This document shows positions 1 to 6,784 of a stretch of 19,283 nt of DNA, one piece after another. The translations under genes and the position numbers were made by a program. Position 1 is the first letter of the stretch; each line of letters starts with the position of its first letter. The stretch lies in assembly GCA_900553065.1 (NCBI GenBank), contig USBZ01000035.1, positions 1 through 19,283 of the forward strand, given 5' to 3'. The stretch is from an uncultured Desulfovibrio sp. GTDB lineage: Bacteria > Desulfobacterota > Desulfovibrionia > Desulfovibrionales > Desulfovibrionaceae. The notes beneath the pieces are model-generated. The model was not told where the DNA came from and did not search any database. It was given only the letters and a program-made list of their open reading frames with translations.

Positions 1-231
1 GGTATCGGTTATTTTTATCCGACACTAACCGCCCCCGAAGAAATCGCCGCCAACATGACCTGTCATATCGCGCCCGACAACAGTATGACCTACCTGTGGA
101 AAAACGAGCCGATTCTCCACATCATGCCCGAAAAACGCGAGCACGACGGAGAATCCTCCGTGCTCTGGCGCATGTTCACCAGAGACGATATGCCCTCCGA
201 CACCTCCGAGGTATCCCATGAACATTCTTGA
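1..231 (+). CDS. Unrecognised protein, C-terminal part only
   Basis: An open frame runs from the first base of the window to a TGA at 229-231, giving at least 76 residues; the start lies outside. The visible part contains no family motif that I recognise. It is rich in His, Met and acidic residues, has no membrane segment, and ends in an acidic/His-rich tail (SEVSHEHS). Its last 14 bases overlap the start of the cysteine synthase gene, which suggests one transcript and translational coupling. The codon pattern, with mostly G/C third positions, matches the genes downstream, and the opposite-strand frame over the same bases looks like a shadow. A role connected with cysteine or sulfur metabolism would be only a guess from position. 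Confidence 0.6.
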   Translation, partial: GIGYFYPTLTAPEEIAANMTCHIAPDNSMTYLWKNEPILHIMPEKREHDGESSVLWRMFTRDDMPSDTSEVSHEHS

Positions 232-1141
232 AACCATAGGACACACGCCGCTCATTTTTCTGGATACCCTTTCCGCAGACCTGCCGGCGAAGATTCATGT
301 CAAATATGAAGCCCGCAATCCCGGCGGCTCCATCAAGGACAGAGCGGCATACGGCTACATCAGCGCAGCCCTTGAAAGCGGCGCTCTTGCCCCCGGAGGC
401 ACCGTTGTGGAAGCCACCAGCGGCAACCTCGGCATCGGTCTTGCCGTGATCTGCGCCAAGAAGGGACTCAGACTCATGCTGGCCATTCCCGCCTCCGCCA
501 GCCAGGAACGCATCGCGCTTTTGCGCGCTCTCGGCGCGGAAGTGCTGCTCACGCCCGCGGAAAGAGGCATGCAGGGAGCTCAGGACAAGGTCGACGAACT
601 TCTGCGCACCCTTCCCGGAGCTTTCCGTCCCGATCAGTTCGGGAATCCCGTAGGCCCGCAGGTGCACTATGAAACGACCGGCGCGGAAATTCTGGAAGAC
701 TGCCGGAAGGAAGGCTTTGTTCCTGCCGCATTCGTGGCGGGCGTAGGTTCCGGCGCAACCCTCATGGGCGTGAGCCGCAGACTCAAGGAAGCCGATCCTT
801 CCATCCGCTGCTTTGCCGTGGAACCTGAGGAGTCTCCCGTGCTCTCCAAGGGCCGCAGCGGCGCTCACGGCATACAGGGCATCGGAGCGAACTTCGTTCC
901 TTCCGTCTTCGACCGCGACCTCGTCGACGGCATTCTCACGGTCAGCACCGAAGACGCCATGAAAACGGCCCGCGATCTCATGGCCAGAGAAGCCATGAGC
1001 TGCGGCATCACTTCCGGCGCCAACGTGAAGGCCGCCGTGATGCTGGCCATGCAGCCGGAATTTGCGGGCAAACACATCGTCACCGTTGCGCCCGACACCG
1101 GCGAACGCTACCTTTCCACTCCTCTCTTTTCCAAGGACTGA
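218..1141 (+). CDS. cysK: Cysteine synthase (O-acetylserine sulfhydrylase), PLP-dependent
   Basis: The protein has 307 residues, the usual length for the CysK/CysM family (fold-type II PLP enzymes). It would replace the acetyl group of O-acetylserine with sulfide to give cysteine in the cytoplasm. Visible motifs are PGGSIKDR with the PLP lysine at K40, TSGNLG at 67-72 (substrate/carboxylate loop) and GVGSGAT at 175-181 (PLP phosphate loop). TPL near residue 10 and the SGITSGAN stretch near the C-terminus also fit. The start at 218 gives the family's normal N-terminus (NILETIGHTPL). The gene overlaps the upstream frame by 14 bp and is followed 6 bp later by serine O-acetyltransferase, so enzyme and substrate supplier are co-transcribed. 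CysK versus CysM cannot be settled by eye. Confidence 0.93.
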   Translation: MNILETIGHTPLIFLDTLSADLPAKIHVKYEARNPGGSIKDRAAYGYISAALESGALAPGGTVVEATSGNLGIGLAVICAKKGLRLMLAIPASASQERIALLRALGAEVLLTPAERGMQGAQDKVDELLRTLPGAFRPDQFGNPVGPQVHYETTGAEILEDCRKEGFVPAAFVAGVGSGATLMGVSRRLKEADPSIRCFAVEPEESPVLSKGRSGAHGIQGIGANFVPSVFDRDLVDGILTVSTEDAMKTARDLMAREAMSCGITSGANVKAAVMLAMQPEFAGKHIVTVAPDTGERYLSTPLFSKD

Positions 1142-1147
1142 GCTTCC

Positions 1148-2143
1148 ATGACTCCCTGCTTCCCCTCCCCCGACCAGGAACTGGCCCTCTCCCGCATGCG
1201 CGAACTCGACGAGATAACCGACGCGCTCTGCCGCCCCGAGTCCCTCTCCAGAGTGTTCAACGCCAAGGACTGCTCCACGCCTCTTCCCTCTCAGGAAACG
1301 CTGAAGGAAGTGATGGAACGCCTCAAGGCCGTGCTCTTCCCCGGCTACTTCGGTCCTTCCCAGGTGCACCGCGAGTCGCTGCGCTATCATCTTGCCGCCA
1401 ATCTCGATTCCATCTTCCGGCTGCTCAGCGAACAGATCCGCCGCGGCGGCTGCTTTGCCTGCGCCGACTATGTGAACGACTGCCGCGGCTGCGACGTGGC
1501 CTCCAAGGAAATGGCCATGAAGTTCATGCAGCGCATTCCCGCCATACGGGACATGCTTGCCGAAGACGCCCGCGCCGCCTACGAGGGCGATCCCGCCGCC
1601 ACCAGCCCGGGGGAAACGGTGTTCTGCTACCCCTCCATGCTCACCATGATCCATCACCGCATCGCTCATGAGCTGTATGAGCTTCATGTGCCCATCATTC
1701 CGCGCATCATTGCCGAAATGGCCCACTCCCGCACGGGCATCGACATTCATCCCGGCGCTCAGATCGGCGAAAACTTCTTCATTGATCACGGCACGGGCGT
1801 GGTCATCGGTGAAACCTGCATCATCGGCAAGGGCTGCCGCCTCTATCAGGGCGTGACGCTGGGCGCGCTTTCCTTCTCCAAGAACGCCGACGGCACGCTG
1901 GTCAAGGGCATTCCCCGCCATCCCATTCTGGAAGACAACGTCACCGTATACGCCGGAGCCTCCATCCTCGGCCGCATCACCATCGGCAAGGGTTCGGTCA
2001 TCGGCGGCAACGTCTGGCTCACGCACAGCGTGCCGGAAGGCAGCCGCATCGTGCAGAGCGGCCCCAAGGCCAAGCCCGGCGAAGCTCTTACCGGCAAAAA
2101 CGACAAGAAGCAGGCCGACACGGCGGAAAAGAAAAACGCCTGA
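1148..2143 (+). CDS. cysE: Serine O-acetyltransferase (CysE/EpsC type)
   Basis: The protein has 331 residues and acetylates serine with acetyl-CoA to make O-acetylserine, the substrate of the gene just upstream. An N-terminal helical domain (about 1-165) precedes a left-handed beta-helix of hexapeptide repeats. The SAT signatures are the segment DIHPGAQIGE (199-208), DHGTGVVIGE (213-222) with the active-site histidine, and the QGVTLGA loop. It is longer than E. coli CysE (273 aa) because of extra N-terminal sequence and a Lys/Ala-rich tail. A four-cysteine motif, C102-x2-C105-x6-C112-x2-C115, lies in the N-terminal domain and could bind a metal. The ribosome-binding site is weak (GAG 6 nt before ATG), consistent with coupling to cysK 6 bp upstream. 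A terminator follows at 2229. Confidence 0.92.
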   Translation: MTPCFPSPDQELALSRMRELDEITDALCRPESLSRVFNAKDCSTPLPSQETLKEVMERLKAVLFPGYFGPSQVHRESLRYHLAANLDSIFRLLSEQIRRGGCFACADYVNDCRGCDVASKEMAMKFMQRIPAIRDMLAEDARAAYEGDPAATSPGETVFCYPSMLTMIHHRIAHELYELHVPIIPRIIAEMAHSRTGIDIHPGAQIGENFFIDHGTGVVIGETCIIGKGCRLYQGVTLGALSFSKNADGTLVKGIPRHPILEDNVTVYAGASILGRITIGKGSVIGGNVWLTHSVPEGSRIVQSGPKAKPGEALTGKNDKKQADTAEKKNA

Positions 2144-2228
2144 TCGCTTTTCCCGTCAAACTGCGGCGGGGGAGGCACATGTTCCGCCCTGCCGCAGACC
2201 CGCCCGCCCCTGCGGAAGCTGCATATCT

Positions 2229-2256
2229 GAAAAAAGCGCCTTCGGGCGCTTTTTTC
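2229..2256 (+). terminator. Rho-independent terminator after cysE
   Basis: A 12-bp perfect stem, GAAAAAAGCGCC paired with GGCGCTTTTTTC, closes on a TTCG tetraloop (2241-2244) and carries its own T-run. Because the arms include A- and T-runs it could work in both directions. It separates the cysteine genes from gpsA. Confidence 0.9.
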
Positions 2257-2321
2257 ATTATTCTTTCTGCCATGATGCCGTCACATTGCCCGGGCATACT
2301 GCCCCGGAAAAGGAGCTTTCC

Positions 2322-3329
2322 ATGACAGCATCTGCAAAACTTCGCGTTGCCGTTGCCGGCGGCGGGAGCTGGGGATCGGCACTGGCCCATGTTCTGGCCA
2401 CGGCCGGACACGACGTGACCCTCGTTCTCAGGGATGAATCCGTAGCCCGTGCCGTGGAAGAACGGCACGAAAATCCGCGCTACCTTCCCGGCAGGCGTCT
2501 GCACGAAGGCGTCAAAGCCTCCACTTCTTCCGAAACGCTGAAAGACTGCGAAGTTCTGGTGCTCGCCGTGCCCTGTCAGCATCAGCGCCTCTGGCTGCGC
2601 AGTGCAAAGCCCTTCATCGCGGAAAAAGCCGTTATCGTGAACGCCTCCAAGGGGCTGGAAACCGGCAGCTGCCTGCCCATGAGCAAGGTGGCCGCGGAAG
2701 AGCTTTCTCTCGCTCCGTCACGCTATGCCGTGCTGTCCGGTCCGTCGTTTGCCGCAGAAGTCGTGGACGGTCAGCCCACGGCCGTGGTGCTCGGCTGCGA
2801 GGACGAAGAGGCGGGCGCCCGGCTCAGAAGCATTTTTTCCACGCCCTTCTTCCGCTGCTACTCCAGCACCGACGTCACGGGCGTGGAAACGGGCGGCGCG
2901 CTCAAGAACGTCATGGCCATTGCCGCCGGCGTATGCGACGGGCTGGGCTTCGGATCCAATGCCAGAGCCGCGCTCATCACGAGAGGTCTTGCGGAGCTCA
3001 GCCGTCTCGGCACGGCCATGGGCGCGCGCCCTCTCACCTTCATGGGACTCTCCGGACTGGGCGATCTCGTGCTTACCTGCACGGGCGGCCTTTCCCGCAA
3101 CCGGCAGGTCGGGCTCCGACTCGGCAGGGGAGAACGACTGGAAAATATCGTTGCATCTCTGGGCATGGTGGCCGAAGGCGTGAAAACCGCCGAAGCCGCA
3201 CGAACGCTGGCCGGACGTCTTCACGTTTCCGCGCCGGTCACCGAGGCCGTATGCCGCATTCTTCAGAACGACGCCACCGCGGCCGACGCCGTGCGCGAGC
3301 TCATGGACCGTCCGCTGAAGGAAGAATAA
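2322..3329 (+). CDS. gpsA: NAD(P)+-dependent glycerol-3-phosphate dehydrogenase
   Basis: The protein has 335 residues and reduces dihydroxyacetone phosphate to sn-glycerol 3-phosphate, the backbone for membrane phospholipids. An N-terminal Rossmann fold is shown by GGGSWG at 13-18. The family's catalytic region ETGGALKNVMAIAAG contains the conserved lysine K195, and GLSGLGDLVLTCT and SRNRQVG are the C-terminal helical-domain signatures. A longer frame begins at a TTG at 2286, but the ATG at 2322 is preferred: AAAAGGAG sits at 2308-2315, 6 nt before it, and it gives the normal GpsA N-terminus. It is a single-gene unit after the cysE terminator. It ends 3 bp from the stop codon of the converging AraC-type gene, with no terminator between. 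Confidence 0.95.
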   Translation: MTASAKLRVAVAGGGSWGSALAHVLATAGHDVTLVLRDESVARAVEERHENPRYLPGRRLHEGVKASTSSETLKDCEVLVLAVPCQHQRLWLRSAKPFIAEKAVIVNASKGLETGSCLPMSKVAAEELSLAPSRYAVLSGPSFAAEVVDGQPTAVVLGCEDEEAGARLRSIFSTPFFRCYSSTDVTGVETGGALKNVMAIAAGVCDGLGFGSNARAALITRGLAELSRLGTAMGARPLTFMGLSGLGDLVLTCTGGLSRNRQVGLRLGRGERLENIVASLGMVAEGVKTAEAARTLAGRLHVSAPVTEAVCRILQNDATAADAVRELMDRPLKEE

Positions 3330-3332
3330 CGG

Positions 3333-4244
3333 CTACCGGCTGCCGGACTGCGCATTTCTCAACCGGGTGATGTTGCGATGCGGCGGCTCGCCGAAAAGCC
3401 GCTTGTATTCCCTGTTGAACTGCGTGGGACTTTCATAGCCCACGGCAAGACCTGCGCTTGCCGCGTCTATTCTCTCGGAAAGCATGAGGCGCTGGGCTTC
3501 AAACAAACGCAGACGCTTGTGGAACTGAAGCGGACTCAGGCTGGTGACTTCCTTGAAATGCCTGTGGAAGGTGGACGTGGCCATATTCACCCGCCGGGCC
3601 AGCTCCTCGACCTGAAGCGGAGAGCGGTAATTGTCGCGCAGCCAGGTTACGGCCTGCGCTATCTGCATGCTCTGGGAGCCGAGCGTATGAAAGCGCCGCA
3701 GAAATTCGCCCTGCGGGCCTATGAGCATGCGATAATAGATTTCTTTCGTAATCATGGGGGCAAGCACCGGAATCTGTTCCGGCCTGTCCAGAAGTTCCAT
3801 CAGCCGCAGAAAGGCGTCCAGCACGGAAATATCCACGGTGTCCACGGAAACGCCGCGCAGACATTCTTCGGATGCCCCCGGAGAAGACGGCGGAACCTCC
3901 AGCGCGAGACGGGCCAGCTGAAAACGGTCCACATCCAGAGAAAGGCACAGAAAAGGCGCATCCTTTGTGCCGTCCACAACATGGAAGGAACTCGGCACAT
4001 CCACGCCTATCACCAGGCACTGGCCTTCGCCGTAGACATATTCCTCCGTGCCTATCACGGACTTCTTCCGGCCCTGAAGCATGACGCCTATGCAGGGCGT
4101 ATACAGACTGTTTTCCAGAACGTCGTTGGCCAGACGGCGGGAAATGGACAGGCCCGGAATGTCGGTCTTGCCTGCGCCGGGTTCCGGCATGTGCTTCATG
4201 GCCAGTTCCTTGAGCCGGTCGTTGATACGCTTCCAGTCTTCCAT
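3333..4244 (-). CDS. AraC-family transcriptional regulator
   Basis: The protein has 303 residues. The N-terminal part (about 20-175) resembles the AraC_N domain (PF06719), and the C-terminal part (about 200-300) is a classical AraC double helix-turn-helix. The sequences ELARRVNMATSTFHRHFKEV and VGYESPTQFNREYKRLFG are the two HTH units. The frame is open upstream to 4289, but the start at 4244 is chosen because GGAGG lies 6 nt before that ATG. The gene is divergent from the TauE/SafE permease and converges on gpsA with a 3-bp gap. By context it probably regulates the divergent permease and itself; its effector is unknown. Members with this N-terminal domain are often redox or small-molecule responsive, but nothing in the sequence fixes the ligand. 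Confidence 0.88.
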   Translation of the reverse strand: MEDWKRINDRLKELAMKHMPEPGAGKTDIPGLSISRRLANDVLENSLYTPCIGVMLQGRKKSVIGTEEYVYGEGQCLVIGVDVPSSFHVVDGTKDAPFLCLSLDVDRFQLARLALEVPPSSPGASEECLRGVSVDTVDISVLDAFLRLMELLDRPEQIPVLAPMITKEIYYRMLIGPQGEFLRRFHTLGSQSMQIAQAVTWLRDNYRSPLQVEELARRVNMATSTFHRHFKEVTSLSPLQFHKRLRLFEAQRLMLSERIDAASAGLAVGYESPTQFNREYKRLFGEPPHRNITRLRNAQSGSR

Positions 4245-4405
4245 GCGAACCTCCGATCCTCCGCCCGGCAGTATCCCCGAAAAGACCATGCGACCTTTTC
4301 TGCCCGGCGGGATTTTCTTTCACATTACTCTTTCCAAGCGCCTTTCCCCAGATACGATTTCCTCTTTTTCTTGCCTGATTCTCTCATTCTTCAGCAGAAA
4401 TGTCT

Positions 4406-4440
4406 CTTTTCGACAAACGAAGCTTTTTCGACTACAACGA
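4406..4440. promoter_or_regulatory. Imperfect direct repeat between the araC-type and tauE-type genes (possible operator)
   Basis: The octamer TTTTCGAC occurs at 4407-4414 and again at 4425-4432, and each copy is followed by ACGA (4417-4420 and 4437-4440). The copies lie 18-20 bp apart on the same DNA face, just upstream of the permease start at 4472. AraC-family proteins often bind two direct half-sites about two helical turns apart. The repeat is imperfect and could be chance. I see no convincing sigma-70 promoter in the rest of the 4245-4471 gap. Confidence 0.3.
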
Positions 4441-4471
4441 CCTTTCCCGCAACTTCAATAAGGTCTCTGTC

Positions 4472-5236
4472 ATGGAACTTTCCCTGCTCATCATTCTTGT
4501 CCTGTGCCTGTTCTTCTTTCTCGCCGGTTTTGTGGATTCCGTAGCCGGAGGCGGCGGACTCATTTCCGTACCGGCCATGCTGCTGTGCGGTCTGCCGCCG
4601 CATATCGCCCTCGGCACCGGAAAGTTCGCCAGTACGCTGGGATCGCTTACCTCGCTGTGGACCTTTGCCAGAAATCATCTGGTCGTGCTGCGCATCGCCC
4701 CCGCAGGCTTTCTTTCGGCCTTTGCCGGAGGCATGGCCGGTTCCGCGCTTGCCATGCATCTCGACAGCGCCGTGCTGGGCAAGATCCTCATCTTTCTGCT
4801 GCCCGTAGGCATGCTCATCTCCCTTTTCTCCGGCCGCCTCGCCACGGAAGAAGGCGAGCTGCCGGAACGGCATCTCTGGATCAGGGTCATTCTCATGGGT
4901 TTTCTCATCGGCTCCTATGACGGCTTCTTCGGCCCCGGAACCGGCAGCTTCTTCATCATCGCCCAGCATCTTGTCCTGCGCATGGGGCTTGTGCGTGCGT
5001 CGGCCACGGCCAAGGTCTTCAATCTCGCCTCCAACGCCGGCGCCTTCGCCGTGTTCGCCTCCGGAGGCGCGGCTCTCTACTCCCTCGGCATTCCCCTCGC
5101 CGTGGCCAACATTCTCGGTAATCAGCTCGGCACGCGCCTTGCCATACGCATAGGCGCGCGCATGGTCAGAAATTTTCTCTATATTGCCCTCACCCTGCTG
5201 CTCATCAGTCTGATCTATCGGTTCTTCTTTGCATAG
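4472..5236 (+). CDS. TauE/SafE family permease (YfcA-like)
   Basis: The protein has 254 residues and about eight hydrophobic segments, so it is an inner-membrane protein of the TauE/SafE (former DUF81) family, whose studied members export sulfite, sulfoacetate or other small anions. Two related glycine-rich signatures mark the inverted halves: GFVDSVAGGGGLISVP at 19-34, and YDGFFGPGTGSF with the following KVFNLASNAGA. The pattern is closest to the E. coli YfcA branch. The frame opens at an ATG at 4400, but the ATG at 4472 is preferred because AAGG lies 8 nt upstream and the protein then starts directly with the first membrane helix. It is divergent from the AraC-type regulator. The substrate is unknown; sulfite or an organosulfonate would fit the organism but is inference. 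Confidence 0.88.
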   Translation: MELSLLIILVLCLFFFLAGFVDSVAGGGGLISVPAMLLCGLPPHIALGTGKFASTLGSLTSLWTFARNHLVVLRIAPAGFLSAFAGGMAGSALAMHLDSAVLGKILIFLLPVGMLISLFSGRLATEEGELPERHLWIRVILMGFLIGSYDGFFGPGTGSFFIIAQHLVLRMGLVRASATAKVFNLASNAGAFAVFASGGAALYSLGIPLAVANILGNQLGTRLAIRIGARMVRNFLYIALTLLLISLIYRFFFA

Positions 5237-5261
5237 GAAAGCCCCGATAAGCATAGACCTC

Positions 5262-5290
5262 TGGACAGCCTTCGTGAAGACTGTCATAAT
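5262..5290 (+). promoter_or_regulatory. Sigma-70-like promoter with palindromic operator in its spacer
   Basis: TGGACA (5262-5267) and CATAAT (5285-5290) are separated by exactly 17 bp, and each matches the consensus at 5 of 6 positions. An imperfect palindrome, GACAG-c-CTTC-gt-GAAG-a-CTGTC (5264-5285), fills the -35/-10 interval, nine pairs with a single mismatch. A protein bound there would block polymerase. Transcription would begin near 5297, about 33 nt before the DUF1538 gene. The palindrome could instead act as an RNA hairpin at the end of the permease transcript, but no T-run follows it. Confidence 0.6.
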
Positions 5291-5329
5291 TGATGCCGAT
5301 AACACTTATTACCAGTATACGGAAGGACT

Positions 5330-6784
5330 ATGCTCTTTATCGAAAAATGCAGAGAGGCGGTCATCTCGGTCGTTCCGATCGTCATTCTCGTTCTCCTGCT
5401 TCATCTGACCGTTTCGCCCCTCGGCGACGATCTGCCGCGCTTTCTGGCAGGCGCGGTGCTTTTCGTGGCGGGGCTCGGCCTCTTTCTCGTGGGCGCCGAC
5501 ATCGGCGTTCTGCCGGTAGGACAGAAAGTCGGCTCCACGCTTACCGAAAAACGTAATCTTGCCCTCATGCTGGCCGTAGGCTTCACGGTGGGCTTCATCA
5601 TCACCGTGGCCGAGCCGGATGTGCAGGTGCTTGCCGCGCAGGTCACGGGAGTTGCGCCGGTCATGGCTCCCATGGCGCTTGTGGGCATCATTGCCGCGGG
5701 CGTGGGATTCTTCGTGGCCGTGGCCATGGGACGCATCATCTTTCAGCTTTCGCTCAAGACGCTGCTTTTTCTCTGCTACGCCGCCGTGTTCCTCTGCGCA
5801 TGCTTCACGCAGGATCTCTTTCTCGGCATAGGCTTCGATGCGGGCGGCGCCACCACCGGCCCCATGACCGTACCCTTCATCATGGCCCTCGGCGTGGGCG
5901 TGGCCGCCGTGCGCGGCGGAAGTCACGCCGGTGACGACAGCTTCGGCTTCGTAGGGCTGGCTTCCGTAGGTCCCATTCTGGCCGTGCTCATGCTCGGTCT
6001 GTTCGCCTCCCCCGCCGCCCCGGATGCGGCATCCGCCGCAGAAACGGCATCCCGCGGGCTTGTCGCCCACTTCATCGCCCTTCTGCCCGAAGTCACCCAT
6101 GAAGTCGCCACGGCCCTCGGTCCGCTGGCCATCCTGTTTCTGCTGTTCCGGCTCTTTCTCATCCGCTTCTCCCGCAGGCAGACGCTGCGCATGGTCATGG
6201 GCCTCATCTATACCTTCATCGGCGTCATTCTCTTCTTTCTCGGCGTGAAGGGCGGCTTCATGCCCGCAGGCGACGCGCTCGGCGCGCTGCTCTCCGATCC
6301 GGCGCATCGCTTTCTGCTCATTCCCGTGGCGCTCATACTCGGCGCGGTCGTCGTCTGTGCCGAACCTGCCGTATGGATTCTCACCGAACAGGTGGAACAG
6401 GTCTCCGGCGGCGCCATCCGCCGCAGACTCATGCTGGCGGCTCTTTCCGCAGGCGTCTCCCTGGCCGTGGGCATGGCCATGTACCGGGTGATCTCGGGAA
6501 CGAGCCTCTGGTATTTCCTCATTCCGGGCTACGCGGCCGCCATGCTGCTCATGCGATTCTGCCCGAAGATGTTCACGGCCATCGCCTTCGACTCGGGCGG
6601 CGTGGCGTCCGGCCCCATGGCCTCAACCTTCATCCTTGCCTTCATGCTGGGAGTATCCAAGGGCGTAGGCGGCAATCCCGCCGTGGACGCCTTCGGCTGC
6701 ATCGCCATGATCGCCATGACGCCGCTCATTGCCATTCAGCTTCTGGGTATTGTTTTCAGCCGCAAGACAGAGGATCGCTCATGA
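5330..6784 (+). CDS. DUF1538 family multi-pass membrane protein (two repeats)
   Basis: The protein has 484 residues and about 12-14 hydrophobic segments. It consists of two DUF1538 repeats: GFDAGGATTGPMTVPF begins at residue 168, and the matching AFDSGGVASGPMASTF begins at residue 419, about 251 residues later. Each is followed by a related Gly/Ala-rich helix pair. Such internal duplication with buried Asp-Gly-Gly motifs is typical of transporters, but no substrate is established for the family to my knowledge. The start ATG follows GGAAGG closely. The stop overlaps the next ATG (ATGA, 6781-6784), so the PII-like protein is translationally coupled. It has its own promoter with an operator-like palindrome. 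A function as an ion or small-solute channel gated by the PII-like partner is inference. Confidence 0.88.
   Translation: MLFIEKCREAVISVVPIVILVLLLHLTVSPLGDDLPRFLAGAVLFVAGLGLFLVGADIGVLPVGQKVGSTLTEKRNLALMLAVGFTVGFIITVAEPDVQVLAAQVTGVAPVMAPMALVGIIAAGVGFFVAVAMGRIIFQLSLKTLLFLCYAAVFLCACFTQDLFLGIGFDAGGATTGPMTVPFIMALGVGVAAVRGGSHAGDDSFGFVGLASVGPILAVLMLGLFASPAAPDAASAAETASRGLVAHFIALLPEVTHEVATALGPLAILFLLFRLFLIRFSRRQTLRMVMGLIYTFIGVILFFLGVKGGFMPAGDALGALLSDPAHRFLLIPVALILGAVVVCAEPAVWILTEQVEQVSGGAIRRRLMLAALSAGVSLAVGMAMYRVISGTSLWYFLIPGYAAAMLLMRFCPKMFTAIAFDSGGVASGPMASTFILAFMLGVSKGVGGNPAVDAFGCIAMIAMTPLIAIQLLGIVFSRKTEDRS

Noticed and set aside
176..2026. Very long minus-strand open frame (616 codons) opposite cysK and cysE
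   Set aside because: It lies antisense to two genes with clear catalytic motifs. Its predicted product is rich in His, Gly and Ala with no domain, a typical shadow of GC-rich codon bias.
2271..2284. CATGATGCCGTCA, also present at 9125-9137 before phnN
   Set aside because: A 13-base match is expected a few times by chance in a window this size, the two sites have different flanks, and only one fits a weak -10 box.
3378..4544. Plus-strand open frame of 388 codons opposite the AraC-type gene
   Set aside because: It is antisense to a gene with an intact AraC HTH pair and good ribosome-binding site; the product has no family features.
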